Positions 1 through 8,820 are shown, numbered from the stretch's first letter. The stretch is 64,000 nucleotides of DNA from Brevundimonas sp. (GCA_004296955.1 SCVB01000030.1:1-64000); one strand, 5' to 3'. Made by a program: numbers and translations. The notes: generated by a model from the letters alone, not told the origin.

Positions 1-1890
1 CAGGGCCGCGTGGGCGTGGGTCGCCGTCGTGTTGAGCCCCTGGATGTAATACAGGCTCAGCGGCGGGTTGATCATGAAGCCGAAGACGCCGGCGCCGAGC
101 AGGTTCCAGAAGCCGACGGCGACGAAGAACAGGATCGGCCATTTGTAGGCCTTGACCCAGGGCGCCGATTTGGTGTGGCGCCAGTTCTCGAAGGCTTCGA
201 AGCCGACGAGGGCCAGGGGGACGACCTCAAGGGCCGAGAACACCGAGCCGATGGCCATGACCGAGGTCGGCGTGCCGGCGAAATACCAGTGGTGAGCCGT
301 GCCCAGCACCCCGCCCGTCATGAAGACGATGGTGCCGAAGACGACCGCGACATTGGCGACCATGGGCCGGACCAGGCCGAGACGGACGAAGAGCAGGCTG
401 ATCACGGCGGTGGCGAACACCTCGAAGAAGCCCTCGACCCACAGGTGGACGACCCACCAACGCCAGTATTCGACCATGCTGATGTGGGTGTGTTTGCCCC
501 ACATGAAGCCGGCCGCATAGAACAGGGCGATGGCCACGGTGGACAGGAACAGGATCACCAGCACCGGCTTGGCCTGGGACTTCTCCTTCAGCGCCGGCCA
601 CAGGGCCCGGGTCACCAGCAGCAGCCACAGCAGCAGGCCGACGAACAGCAGGCTCTGCCAGAAGCGGCCGAGGTCGATGTATTCCCAGCCCTGGTGACCG
701 AACCACCAGTTGGTGTCGAGGTCGAAGATCTGCTGCACGCCGAACCATTCCCCGGCCATGGAGCCGAGGACGACGAAGACGAGGGCGACCCACAGGACGT
801 TGACGCCGAGGGCCTGGAACCGCGGTTCCTTGCCGGAGACGATCGGGGCGATGTAGAGGCCCGTGCCCAGCCAGGCCGTGGCGATCCAGAAGACCGCCAG
901 CTGGGTGTGCCAGGTGCGGGTGATGGCGTAGGGAATCCATTCCGAGATCGGAATGCCGTAGAAGTCATGGCCCTCGACCGCATAGTGTGCGGTGACGGCG
1001 CCGAGCCCGACCTGCAGCAGGAACAGGGCGATCACGGTCAGGAAATATTTGCCCGCCGCCTTCATCGACGGCGTCGGCTTCATGCCCATCAGCGGATCGG
1101 CCGTGGGCGGTTCGAGATGCTCGTCCTTCGGCTGGCGCGCATGCCAGAAGACCAGGCCGGCGACGCCGATGATCAGCAGCAGGACGCTGGCGACGGACCA
1201 GACGATGTTCGCCGCCGTCGGCACATTGCCGATCAGCGGCTCGTGCGGCCAGTTGGACGTGTAGGTGATGACGTCGTTCGGACGCTCGGTGCCCGCGCCC
1301 CAGCTGGCCCACCAGTAGAAGGCCGAGATCTGGTTGCGGCGGCTGATGTCCGGCACGGCGTTGTTGGCGATGGCGTATTGTTCGCGCAGGGATTCCAGGG
1401 CCGGGTCGTCGCTGAACAGGGCGACGTAGTGCGCCTTGACCTCACGCATGGCGGCGGCCCGGTCGGCCGAGACCGTGATGGTGTCGGTGGCCGGATCATA
1501 AGTGTTGGTGCGCATCTCGCGCTTGACCCGCGCCTTCAGCGCCGCCTGGCGTTCGAGGTCCAGCGCCTCCCAGGACTGGCCGAAGTCGCGCTGCGACCAC
1601 ATCTCCAGCAGGGCCATGGTTTCACGGTGCAACTGGTCCGCGGACCAGTCGGGAGCGACATAGCCGCCGTGGCCCCAGATCGAGCCGACCTGCTGGCCGC
1701 CCATGGATTGCCAGGCCAGCTGGCCGGTCTGGATATCCGCGCGGGTCAGCAGCACGTTCCCGGACGTGTCCACGACCTGCGCCGGGATCGGCGGCGCCTG
1801 CCGGTTGATCTCTCGTCCCATCATCCCCAGCACGGCGAAGGATGTCGCCATGATCAGGGCGAGGACGATCCATAGGTTTCTTGTGGTCAT
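1..1890 (-). CDS. norB: Quinol-dependent nitric oxide reductase (qNor), C-terminus outside window
   Basis: Reduces two NO to N2O at a heme b/non-heme iron centre in the inner membrane, detoxifying NO or completing a denitrification step. The 630 residues visible start MTTRNLWIVLALIM, a first membrane helix, followed by a periplasmic cytochrome-c-like region (WQSMGGQQVGSIWGHGGYV near residues 60-80) without a heme CXXCH, which is what separates the quinol-type fusion from the cytochrome-c-type NorBC. Helices with family histidines follow (TRTWHTQLAVFWIATAWLG, GKHTHISMVEYWRWWVVHLW, GTAHHWYF). The family is about 750 residues, so roughly the last 120 lie left of base 1. A GGAAGGG ribosome site precedes the ATG at 1890. 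A TTG-N8-CAA site about 85 bp upstream suggests control by an NnrR/DNR/FNR regulator. Confidence 0.93.
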   Translation of the reverse strand, partial: MTTRNLWIVLALIMATSFAVLGMMGREINRQAPPIPAQVVDTSGNVLLTRADIQTGQLAWQSMGGQQVGSIWGHGGYVAPDWSADQLHRETMALLEMWSQRDFGQSWEALDLERQAALKARVKREMRTNTYDPATDTITVSADRAAAMREVKAHYVALFSDDPALESLREQYAIANNAVPDISRRNQISAFYWWASWGAGTERPNDVITYTSNWPHEPLIGNVPTAANIVWSVASVLLLIIGVAGLVFWHARQPKDEHLEPPTADPLMGMKPTPSMKAAGKYFLTVIALFLLQVGLGAVTAHYAVEGHDFYGIPISEWIPYAITRTWHTQLAVFWIATAWLGTGLYIAPIVSGKEPRFQALGVNVLWVALVFVVLGSMAGEWFGVQQIFDLDTNWWFGHQGWEYIDLGRFWQSLLFVGLLLWLLLVTRALWPALKEKSQAKPVLVILFLSTVAIALFYAAGFMWGKHTHISMVEYWRWWVVHLWVEGFFEVFATAVISLLFVRLGLVRPMVANVAVVFGTIVFMTGGVLGTAHHWYFAGTPTSVMAIGSVFSALEVVPLALVGFEAFENWRHTKSAPWVKAYKWPILFFVAVGFWNLLGAGVFGFMINPPLSLYYIQGLNTTATHAHAAL

Positions 1891-1972
1891 CTCGCTTGCC
1901 CTTCCGGCCGCACGGGAGGCTCCCGGATCAGGCCTGTTGATGCTTCCATCGAGCGGACAGGGTGTCGTGACG

Positions 1973-1986
1973 TTGTGCGCCGACAA
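1973..1986. promoter_or_regulatory. Probable FNR/NnrR/DNR-type operator before norB
   Basis: TTGTGCGCCGACAA keeps the TTG-N8-CAA core of Crp/FNR-family sites and lies 83-96 bp upstream of the norB start. NnrR and DNR activate nor genes through such sites. The inner bases (TG/GA) are not the FNR AT/AT pair, so an NnrR- or DNR-like protein fits better than FNR. Assignment is by pattern and position only. Confidence 0.5.
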
Positions 1987-2082
1987 ACTCAGGGATTCCC
2001 CCAGCGGGGATGTCACTGGCGCGCTCAAGGGTTGCACGGGTCGCGATCGGGCCTTCATGGCCGATCGGGCGGGCGCACCTCC

Positions 2083-2120
2083 GGAACCTTCCCTAGGGCG
2101 GTGACCCTAGGGAAGGTTCC
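2083..2120. repeat. Perfect 16-bp inverted repeat, 6-bp spacer
   Basis: The arms GGAACCTTCCCTAGGG and CCCTAGGGAAGGTTCC are exact reverse complements around CGGTGA. No T-tract follows on either strand, so a simple intrinsic terminator is unlikely. The position, about 190-230 bp upstream of norB and downstream of the leftward usp gene, fits an operator, attenuator or mRNA-end structure. Each arm also contains the self-complementary CCCTAGGG. Confidence 0.8.
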
Positions 2121-2500
2121 CGAATGTCCAGCCGGACAGGTTTCGGCCAGGATCGCAGCCTTCATGAGGGAGTGCAGGCATGCCTTTGGTACCGTCAAAC
2201 ATCTCCGTCGCCGCCGGATCGGTCCGGCGCCCGCCTCCGTCGGCTGCTGTCTGATGTGGTGGTGGTCCGGCGAGAATGACGCGATGAACCCGGCCCCGCG
2301 GGCGCGTCCGGTTTCGGTGGCCCGGGCCGGTCCGTGGTCGCAGTCCGAGCGGAACGGGGACGCCCGGTCGGCCGAACCCGACGGCGCGCCGCATCCCGCC
2401 CCTGCAGACGCTGTCGCCCGCCTCGGGTTGCAGAGCGTCGACTCTCCGGATGGCGGCGAACAACCGGACGCCGCCCTCGGCGCCTGAGGTTGCACGGCCC

Positions 2501-3361
2501 TCAGTGGGCCAGCAGCAGATCCGGGCCATCCCTGCACTGCAGGAAGGTGCGCGTCGCGCCGCCGAAAACCGCCTCGCGGAGACGCGAGTGTCCCCAGGCC
2601 CCTGCGACGAGAAGCCGGGCCGAACATCCCTTCGCCGCAGCGATCAGGGCGGGTCCTGCATCGGCCCCCTCGACCCGGACGCTCACGCCGGGCCCGACGC
2701 CGTGGAGCCCGAGCCAGGCGTTCAGGGAGTCGATGTCCGGGCTCGACGCGGTCTGGTCGAGGCCCGCGAGACATTGAAGGACATGGATCTCGCTCGCGGC
2801 CGCGAGCAGGGGCAGGGCGGCCCGGACCGCGCGCCCCGCCTGGGCGCTGCCGTCCCAGGCGATGGCTGCGGGGCCCGACAGCGCGGCGGCGTCCCGGCGC
2901 GCGATGAGCACCGGCGAGCGGTCGCCGAGAAGACACTGGTCGAACAGCTCGCGACCGGGGAAATGTTCCAGCTGGGCCTGACCGAAGACGATGAGGTCGG
3001 CCAGGGCGGTGATGCGGCTGACCGGCTGCGCCGGCCGAAGGCTGTCATGCCGCACCCGCAGGCGCGGCGTATTCGCGCCGGCGCCGAAGGCCACTCCGGC
3101 CTCGCCGGCGGCGGCGCGGGCCGCGGCTTCGATCCGGAGGTGAAGCTCCCGTTCGGCGCCGGCGAGTTCATCGCTCGCCTCGCGGGACAGGGGGGCGCCC
3201 AGGGTCAGGCCGAGGCTGATGAGGTCTCCGGCCCCGTCCGGATGGAGGGGGATGACCTCGACCAGGCCGCCGTGGCGGCCGGCGAGGCGACAGGCCAGGT
3301 TGAGCGCCGGACCATCGCCGGGGCCGCCCGTGGCGATCGCGACCAGATGTTTGAGGGGCAT
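2501..3361 (-). CDS. Universal stress protein, tandem UspA-type domains
   Basis: Predicted cytoplasmic stress protein of 286 residues with two Usp folds, MPLKHLVAIATGG opening the first and PAAIAWDGSAQAGRAVRAAL opening the second near residue 155. The C-terminal ATP-loop pattern is preserved in altered form as GAWGHSRLREAVFGGATRTFL. The start at 3361 has a GGGAGA ribosome site. The gene is divergent from a second tandem Usp at 3470, and the 108-bp gap between them holds an FNR-type box, so both are probably induced at low oxygen. In other alphaproteobacteria FNR/FixK regulons often contain Usp genes; the exact stress role here is not visible. Confidence 0.88.
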   Translation of the reverse strand: MPLKHLVAIATGGPGDGPALNLACRLAGRHGGLVEVIPLHPDGAGDLISLGLTLGAPLSREASDELAGAERELHLRIEAAARAAAGEAGVAFGAGANTPRLRVRHDSLRPAQPVSRITALADLIVFGQAQLEHFPGRELFDQCLLGDRSPVLIARRDAAALSGPAAIAWDGSAQAGRAVRAALPLLAAASEIHVLQCLAGLDQTASSPDIDSLNAWLGLHGVGPGVSVRVEGADAGPALIAAAKGCSARLLVAGAWGHSRLREAVFGGATRTFLQCRDGPDLLLAH

Positions 3362-3409
3362 TGCAGTCTCCCGTTTGCCGCAGACTGCGCGTCCTGGCGG
3401 GCCGGGGAG

Positions 3410-3423
3410 TTGATCCCGAGCAA
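3410..3423. promoter_or_regulatory. FNR/FixK-type box in the divergent usp promoter
   Basis: TTGATCCCGAGCAA differs from the consensus TTGATNNNNATCAA at one base. It lies 49 bp upstream of the left usp start and 46 bp upstream of the right one, so one dimer could serve both promoters. It is a closer match than the site before norB. Confidence 0.6.
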
Positions 3424-3469
3424 AGCGGCCGGGACTTTCCTGCTGTCTGGTGTCTGAAAGGAGAACGCC

Positions 3470-4300
3470 ATGACCTACGCCAGCCTGCTGGTCGCCATCG
3501 ACGACGGCGCCGAAAGCGACAGCCGGCTTGAGCTCGCCTGTGACCTCGCGACGGCCTTCGACGCCCTGTTGATCGGACTGTCGGTCGGGTCCAGCGCGCC
3601 ACCGCTCTACGACCCCATGGCCGGCGGGGGAATGGTGGGCGAACTGGTCGGCCTCTATCGCGACATGGCCACGGCCGACGTCGAGCGGGCGCGGGTCCGC
3701 TTCGCCGGGGCCGCCGCCGCCCGGGCGCTGGAGACCGAGTGGCGGGGCGGCGTCGGCGATCCGTCCGGATTCTGTGCGCGCGCCGCGCGGGCGTCGGACC
3801 TGGTGATTCTCGGCGGCCGCAACCCGCGGGCGCCGGACCAGGCGCCCGGCGTCGCGGACGTGCTGATGGACTGCGGACGGCCGGTGCTGGTGACGCCGCC
3901 GGCCCGGCTGCGGTCGCCGCTCGGCCATCCCGCCCTTGTCGCCTGGAAGGACGGTCGCGAGGCGCGACGCGCGCTCGCGGGCGCCCTCCCGCTGCTGCGG
4001 CGCGCATCGGCCGTGACCCTGTTCAGCGTCTGCTCGCCCGCGGAAAACGCCACCGCCGACGGCGAACTCGCCGAGGTGGTCCGCTATCTCGCCCGCCACC
4101 AGATCGCCGCCGAGCCCCTGATCGCGCTCGCGGATCAACGGCCGGCGGGACGCCGGATTCTGGACGAGGCGCTGGCGCGGGACGCCGGACTGATCGTCGC
4201 GGGCGGCTACGGCCACGCCCGGCTTCGCGAATGGGCCCTGGGCGGGGTGACGCGCGACCTGATCGCCGACAGCCCCCTCTGCCTGGTTCTCGCCCACTAG
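3470..4300 (+). CDS. Universal stress protein, tandem UspA-type domains
   Basis: A 276-residue protein starting MTYASLLVAIDDGAESDSR behind a strong AAGGAG ribosome site. Two Usp domains are seen, the second starting near residue 150 (HPALVAWKDGREARRAL). The last 30 residues carry the nucleotide-loop signature GGYGHARLREWALGGVTRDL, close to the G-2x-G-9x-G(S/T) pattern of ATP-binding Usp proteins. It is divergent from, and similar in layout to, the Usp at 2501-3361, suggesting an old duplication or paired function. Probably activated with it through the shared FNR-type box. Confidence 0.9.
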   Translation: MTYASLLVAIDDGAESDSRLELACDLATAFDALLIGLSVGSSAPPLYDPMAGGGMVGELVGLYRDMATADVERARVRFAGAAAARALETEWRGGVGDPSGFCARAARASDLVILGGRNPRAPDQAPGVADVLMDCGRPVLVTPPARLRSPLGHPALVAWKDGREARRALAGALPLLRRASAVTLFSVCSPAENATADGELAEVVRYLARHQIAAEPLIALADQRPAGRRILDEALARDAGLIVAGGYGHARLREWALGGVTRDLIADSPLCLVLAH

Positions 4301-4357
4301 GACGGCGGCCGGGCGCTCACAGAAGCCGGGCCGGCGACGCCGAGGTCCGTGCGGCCG

Positions 4358-4474
4358 CTATTTGTCGCCGTCGCGCGACGGCAGATAGGTCCAGAGGGAC
4401 ACCCCGCCGACGACGGCGATGAATACGGCGAAGATCGGAAGGATAAGCAGGGCGGGCTGGGCGGCTTCAGGCAT
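4358..4474 (-). CDS. Small single-pass membrane protein, 38 residues
   Basis: The reading frame begins MPEAAQPALLILPIFAV and ends SLWTYLPSRDGDK, with one hydrophobic helix at about residues 8-29 and a charged tail. A clear GGAGAG ribosome site stands 5 bp before the ATG, which supports translation despite the size. It lies between a Usp gene and an efflux adaptor gene and points the same way as the efflux genes. I do not recognise the family. Small one-helix proteins of this size often stabilise membrane oxidases or transporters; that role is only inferred. Confidence 0.6.
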   Translation of the reverse strand: MPEAAQPALLILPIFAVFIAVVGGVSLWTYLPSRDGDK

Positions 4475-4566
4475 GGAACTCTCCGTGGATGGAGACCCAT
4501 GATCGCCGCGACGGATATGGCCGTGCTTTGCGCCAGATCAAATGCCGTCGCCTGCTCGCGCGGCGT

Positions 4567-5742
4567 TCAGGACCGTCCCCGGATCCTGACGCCGTCCCGG
4601 ATCTGGTCGGAAGGATAGATCACCAGCCGGTCGCCCGCCGAAAGTCCGTCCAGCACCTCGGCGTGCGACTCGGTGAGGATGCCGACCCGGATCCTGACCA
4701 GTCGGGCGCGGCCCCCTTCCAGCCGGTAGACGGCCCAGGCGCCGCCATCCCGAACGAGGGCGCCGATGGGCGCCCGGACGACGTCCGGCGCCGTCCGCAG
4801 CTGGACCCGGGCCCAGAGCCGGTAGCCCGCGCCGAGCTCGGGCGGCGCCTCGAACTGCAGAAGAACGAGGGCGCGCTGTTCCTCGACGCCCAGCGCCGAG
4901 ACCTTGACGAACCCCTGCGGCTCGACCCGGCGGACCCGGGCGGGAAGGGGGCGGCCGCCCCAGTCGAAGATCTCCGCCGCCATCCCCTCGCGGATCCGGG
5001 CGGCGTCCTGAGAGCGGAACTCGATCGCCCCCTCGAGGCCCCGGGTGTCGGCGATCTCGATCAGGGGTTCGCCGGCCTGGGTGGTGCGGGCGCTTTCCTG
5101 AAACACCCGGGTGACGGTCCCCGACACCGGCGCGCCGACGACGGTCGCCCCGGCGGTCGCGGCATCGGGTCCGATGAGGCCCGCTCGTGCGCGGGCCACA
5201 TCCGCGCGTCGGGCGCTGACGTCCGCCGCGGCCGATTGGGTCTCGGCCCGCGCGGCGCGGTAGGCTGTTTCAGCCGCTTCAAGCCCGGCCCGGGAGACGA
5301 TGCCGTCCGCGGCCAGGCTTCGATCCCGTTCGACCCGCGCGGTCTCCCGGTCAAGCAGGGCCCGGGCCGCCGCCGCCCGGCCGACGGCCGACTGTTCCGC
5401 GGCCAGCGCCGCCGAGACCGCGGCGAGGCTCTGGGCGCGGAGCCGCGGATCGAGGGCGGCCGATGCGGACGGCCGGATCCGCGCGACCGCCTGACCGGCG
5501 ACCACCCGGTCCCCGACCTTGAGGCCGAGCCGGTCGATCTGGCCCGGGATCGGCGCCGAGACGACATAGGCCTGCCGGACCCGGGCATAGCCCTGGTCGG
5601 TCAGGGTGTCCGCCACGACGCCGCGGTCCACCTGCGCAAGGTCGACCTCCCGCGCGCGCGGTGCGGCCAGCCAGCCGACCAGCAGGACGAAGGCGGCCGT
5701 CAGGCTCCCCACGATCCACCAACGAGAAGGTATGTGCTTCAT
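4567..5742 (-). CDS. Periplasmic adaptor (HlyD/MacA-type) of an ABC efflux system
   Basis: A membrane-fusion protein of 391 residues. It has an N-terminal membrane anchor (WWIVGSLTAAFVLLVGWLAA, about residues 8-27), a lipoyl-like strand (SAPIPGQIDRLGLKVGDRVV), a long alanine- and arginine-rich hairpin at about 95-190, the returning lipoyl half (GAPVSGTVTRVFQE), and a beta-barrel and membrane-proximal domain to the C-terminus. It probably links the inner-membrane ABC permease encoded just upstream to an outer-membrane channel not found in this window. The start lies 3 bp beyond the permease stop, so the three genes are likely one leftward transcript. The substrate is unknown. Confidence 0.88.
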   Translation of the reverse strand: MKHIPSRWWIVGSLTAAFVLLVGWLAAPRAREVDLAQVDRGVVADTLTDQGYARVRQAYVVSAPIPGQIDRLGLKVGDRVVAGQAVARIRPSASAALDPRLRAQSLAAVSAALAAEQSAVGRAAAARALLDRETARVERDRSLAADGIVSRAGLEAAETAYRAARAETQSAAADVSARRADVARARAGLIGPDAATAGATVVGAPVSGTVTRVFQESARTTQAGEPLIEIADTRGLEGAIEFRSQDAARIREGMAAEIFDWGGRPLPARVRRVEPQGFVKVSALGVEEQRALVLLQFEAPPELGAGYRLWARVQLRTAPDVVRAPIGALVRDGGAWAVYRLEGGRARLVRIRVGILTESHAEVLDGLSAGDRLVIYPSDQIRDGVRIRGRS

Positions 5743-5744
5743 TT

Positions 5745-8099
5745 TCAATCCCGCGATTTCAGGACGGCGACCAGATTCAGACCCCATACCCGGCGTCCGA
5801 CCAGGATGGCGGCGGCGAGGATGGTGGCGCCATAGACGATCAGGGCCGTCGACATTCCGCCGGGCGAGACCTCCAGGGGCAGGCGAAGCTCCTCCCGGGC
5901 ATAGGCCCAGGCCAGGCCCCGGGAGAGGGCGGCGCCGCCGAGGAGGCCGAAGGGTATGGCCGCAAGCGTCAGGATCAGGAGCTCGCCCAGCAGCACATAG
6001 GCGCAGTCGATGCGGTCGAACCCGAGGATGCGTAGCGTGGCCAGATCGCGCGCGCGCTCGGACAGGCCGATCCGCGCGAGATTGAAGGCGACGCCCAGGC
6101 CGATGGCGGCGGCGAAACCCATGTAGAAGGTCATCGACGTCCGCATCGCGTCGATCATCGCCATGCGCAGGCCGGCGATCGCCTCGTCGCGGTCGAGGAG
6201 GCCGACGACCTGGGGCGTACGGGCGATGCTGCGGTAGAAGGCCGCGCGCGCCAGGGGATCGACCAGCAGATGGGCGCCGGTGACGATCTCGCCTTCGCCC
6301 AGCAGCATGTTGAGGCGGCGTCGCGGCATGTAGACGCCATAGCCGCTGTAGTCCTCGCTCAGGGCGGCCAGGCGCACCACGGCCTCCGACCGCGCGCCGT
6401 CGCGCAGGCGGAGATGGAGCGGGTCCCCCGGACGGACGTCCAGGCGTTCGGCGAGGGCGGCGCTGATCACCACGCCGCCCTGCAGCGGAACCGGTCGGCC
6501 GAGGCTGTCCAGCGGCCGCTGCAGCCGCCCGTCCGGATCGATTCCGCTGATCATCACCCGCCGGGACGTTCCACGGCCCGAAATCGTGGCCTCGGCGTTG
6601 CGCACGGGCTCGACCCGCAGCACGCCGGGCAGGGTCGCCACATCGGTCCGGCTGCCAAGGCTCCGGGCCTCCAGAAAGGTGAGGGAGTGGTTCCATCTCT
6701 GGGTCCGGAAGGCCGCATGTTCGACCAGGCGATCAAGGCTGGCGAACATCGACTGGGCGCTCACCAGCAGGGCCAGGCTGGCGGCCAGGCCGGCCCCGCC
6801 CAGCAGGGCCCGCCCGGGAAAGCGCGTCAGGTTGCGCAGCAGGATTCGCGTCGCCTCGTCGATCGGCCGCAACCGGCCCAGGCCCAGGGCGAGGCCGCGG
6901 TGAAAGACGGCGGGCGGCGGCGGGCGCATGGCCACCGAAGGCGAAAGGGCGACGGCGCGCCGCACGGCCAGCAGGGATCCCGCGACCGCGGCGCCCACGG
7001 ATATGGCGAGGGAGGCGACAAAGGCCGCCAGGTTGAAGCTCGGCTGCAGATCCGGCAGGCGGAAATACTGCTCATACAGGCCCATGATCAGCGCCCCCAG
7101 CGTCCAGCCGGCGAGACCGCCGGCGAGACCTCCGGCGGCGCCGATGGCGGCCGAAAGCTTCAGATAGCCCTCGGCGACCTCGCCGTCGGTGAAGCCGAAG
7201 GCCTTGAGGAGGCCGATCTGCTCCCGCTCGGCGTCCACCAGTCGTCCCATCACCATATGCACCAGGGCGCTGGCCACGAGCAGGAAGATGGGCGGCAGAA
7301 GCGTCGCCGACAGGCTGAGTTCGCGCAGTTCGGCCTCGAGCATGGCGTGCGACGGCTGGTCCGCACGCTCCACCGCCCCGCGACCGCCATAGGGCTCCAG
7401 CAGCCGGTCGACGGCCGCCGCCACGGCGGGGGCCGAGGCGCCGTCTGCGAGGTCCAGCGCCACGGTGTCGAATACGGCGCCCATACCGGACGCCCGGCCG
7501 ACGAAGTCGCGGTCCGCCCACAGGACGGCGTTGTGAGCGTTGTCGGGCAGGAAGGAGCCCGGTCCGGCGCTGAACACATACTCCGGCGCCTCGACGGCTC
7601 CGACGATCCTGAGCTGAACCGGTCGGCCGCGCACGGTCGCGGGCAAGGCGTCGCCGGGGGCGAGACGGGCGGCGTCCAGAAAGGCCTTCAGCGCCACGAC
7701 CTCGCCTTCGGCGACCGGCATCCGTCCCTGCACCAGATGAGGCAGGTTCAGGCCGGTCTCGCCGGTCCGGGGGAGGGAGATCAGCTGGAGCGCCGCCGGC
7801 CGCACCTGGCCCGGGATCGGCATCAGGCCGACTTCGCGCAGCCGCAGGTCGACGACGAGCACGCCGTCGATGGCGAGGATTTCGCTTCCGAGGCTCTCGG
7901 GCGCCCGCCGGGCCTGGGCGAACAGATCGGCGAACCGGGTGTCCGCATAGAATCCGGCCTGGGCGGACCGGAGCGCCGACTGCGCTGAGAAGGCCATCAC
8001 CGAGACGGCCACGCCGCAGGCGATGAGCAGGGCGATGGCGGCGGCCTGCCAGCCGAGCCGCCTGAAATCGCGCAGAAGCTTCAGGTCCCGGGCGCGCAT
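5745..8099 (-). CDS. ABC transporter permease with two FtsX/MacB-type domains
   Basis: A 784-residue inner-membrane protein. An N-terminal helix (about 15-38) is followed by a large periplasmic domain, a three-helix FtsX block at about 260-380 (LPPIFLLVASALVHMVMGRL onward), a further helix near 430, a second periplasmic domain and a second FtsX block at about 650-775. This doubled form resembles lipoprotein- or antibiotic-export permeases that work with a separate ATPase and adaptor. The start is 1 bp from the ATPase stop, implying translational coupling. Exported substrate cannot be told from sequence. Confidence 0.88.
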   Translation of the reverse strand: MRARDLKLLRDFRRLGWQAAAIALLIACGVAVSVMAFSAQSALRSAQAGFYADTRFADLFAQARRAPESLGSEILAIDGVLVVDLRLREVGLMPIPGQVRPAALQLISLPRTGETGLNLPHLVQGRMPVAEGEVVALKAFLDAARLAPGDALPATVRGRPVQLRIVGAVEAPEYVFSAGPGSFLPDNAHNAVLWADRDFVGRASGMGAVFDTVALDLADGASAPAVAAAVDRLLEPYGGRGAVERADQPSHAMLEAELRELSLSATLLPPIFLLVASALVHMVMGRLVDAEREQIGLLKAFGFTDGEVAEGYLKLSAAIGAAGGLAGGLAGWTLGALIMGLYEQYFRLPDLQPSFNLAAFVASLAISVGAAVAGSLLAVRRAVALSPSVAMRPPPPAVFHRGLALGLGRLRPIDEATRILLRNLTRFPGRALLGGAGLAASLALLVSAQSMFASLDRLVEHAAFRTQRWNHSLTFLEARSLGSRTDVATLPGVLRVEPVRNAEATISGRGTSRRVMISGIDPDGRLQRPLDSLGRPVPLQGGVVISAALAERLDVRPGDPLHLRLRDGARSEAVVRLAALSEDYSGYGVYMPRRRLNMLLGEGEIVTGAHLLVDPLARAAFYRSIARTPQVVGLLDRDEAIAGLRMAMIDAMRTSMTFYMGFAAAIGLGVAFNLARIGLSERARDLATLRILGFDRIDCAYVLLGELLILTLAAIPFGLLGGAALSRGLAWAYAREELRLPLEVSPGGMSTALIVYGATILAAAILVGRRVWGLNLVAVLKSRD

Positions 8100-8100
8100 C

Positions 8101-8820
8101 TCACCACTCGATGTCCGCCGGGCGTCGCTTGTCCGCGTTGATCTCGATGTCCTTGATGGCCCCGTCGTGGAAGCGGATGATCCGGTCCGCGATCCGGGCG
8201 ATGCCGGTGTTGTGCGACACGATCAGGGTGGTGGCGCCCAGGGTCTCGGTGCTGTCCACCAGGGCCTGGAGGACCTGCCGGCCGCTGTCGCTGTCGAGCG
8301 AGCCGGTGGGCTCGTCGCAAAGCAATATCTCCGGCCGCTTGGCGACGGCGCGGGCGACGGCGACGCGCTGTTGCTCGCCGCCGCTCAGCTCGGCGGGGAA
8401 ATGATCGCCCCGGTCGCCAAGGCCGACCTTCCGCAGCGCCTCGTCGGGCGACATGGGGTGTTCGGCGATCTCGGTGATCAGGGCGACGTTCTCCCGCGCC
8501 GTCAGGCTCGGCATCAGGTTGAAGAACTGGAAGATGAAGCCCACGGAGGCGCGACGGAAGGCCGTGAGCGCCCGGTCCGACAGGCCGGTGATGTCCCGGT
8601 CGCCGAACATGACCCGGCCGCCGGAGGCCGAGTCCAGCCCGCCGAGGATGTTCAGCAGGGTCGATTTTCCCGATCCCGAGGGGCCGAGCAGGACGATCAG
8701 CTCGCCGCGGCGCACTTCCAGGTCGATGCCCCGCAAGGCCGCGACGTCGCCGCCCGCGGAGGGGTAGATCTTGCGGAGTCCTTCGACGGTGAAACAGATC
8801 TCCGGCCGGGGCTGGCGCAA
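8101..8820 (-). CDS. ABC transporter ATP-binding protein, LolD/MacB type
   Basis: Energises the permease encoded downstream. It shows Walker A GPSGSGKSTLLNILGG, Q-loop FIFQFFNLMP, signature LSGGEQQRVAVARAVA, Walker B ILLCDEPTGSLD and the switch histidine IVSHN, all spaced as in the LolD/MacB class. I chose the TTG at 8820 (239 residues) because AGGGAGA lies 6 bp before it; a longer frame reaches an in-frame TTG at 8886 but adds a low-complexity stretch without a ribosome site. First gene of a three-gene leftward operon. Confidence 0.9.
   Translation of the reverse strand: MRQPRPEICFTVEGLRKIYPSAGGDVAALRGIDLEVRRGELIVLLGPSGSGKSTLLNILGGLDSASGGRVMFGDRDITGLSDRALTAFRRASVGFIFQFFNLMPSLTARENVALITEIAEHPMSPDEALRKVGLGDRGDHFPAELSGGEQQRVAVARAVAKRPEILLCDEPTGSLDSDSGRQVLQALVDSTETLGATTLIVSHNTGIARIADRIIRFHDGAIKDIEINADKRRPADIEW

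Larger units (their letters stand above)
1891..2500. other. 610-bp non-coding interval between norB and a usp gene
   Basis: No convincing gene is seen. Open frames on both strands have arginine-, glycine- and proline-rich compositions typical of GC-rich shadow frames and lack ribosome sites. The norB-proximal 200 bp contain the ribosome site, the TTG-N8-CAA box and a perfect 16-bp inverted repeat. The part from about 2200 to 2500 shows nothing recognisable. Confidence 0.6.

Noticed and set aside
10..1875. 621-residue plus-strand frame over norB
   Set aside because: The minus strand encodes an unmistakable NO reductase; this frame is its shadow.
1936..1951. TTGATGCTTCCATCGA as an FNR box
   Set aside because: The half-sites are 6 bp apart rather than 4 and the right half does not match; the site at 1973 is better.
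2083..2120. Copper-responsive MerR (CueR) operator
   Set aside because: Arms agree but the spacer is 18 bp, not 7, and no copper genes are near.
2107..2529. 140-residue minus-strand frame between norB and usp
   Set aside because: Overlaps the usp 3' end, includes the inverted repeat, has no ribosome site and no recognisable domain.
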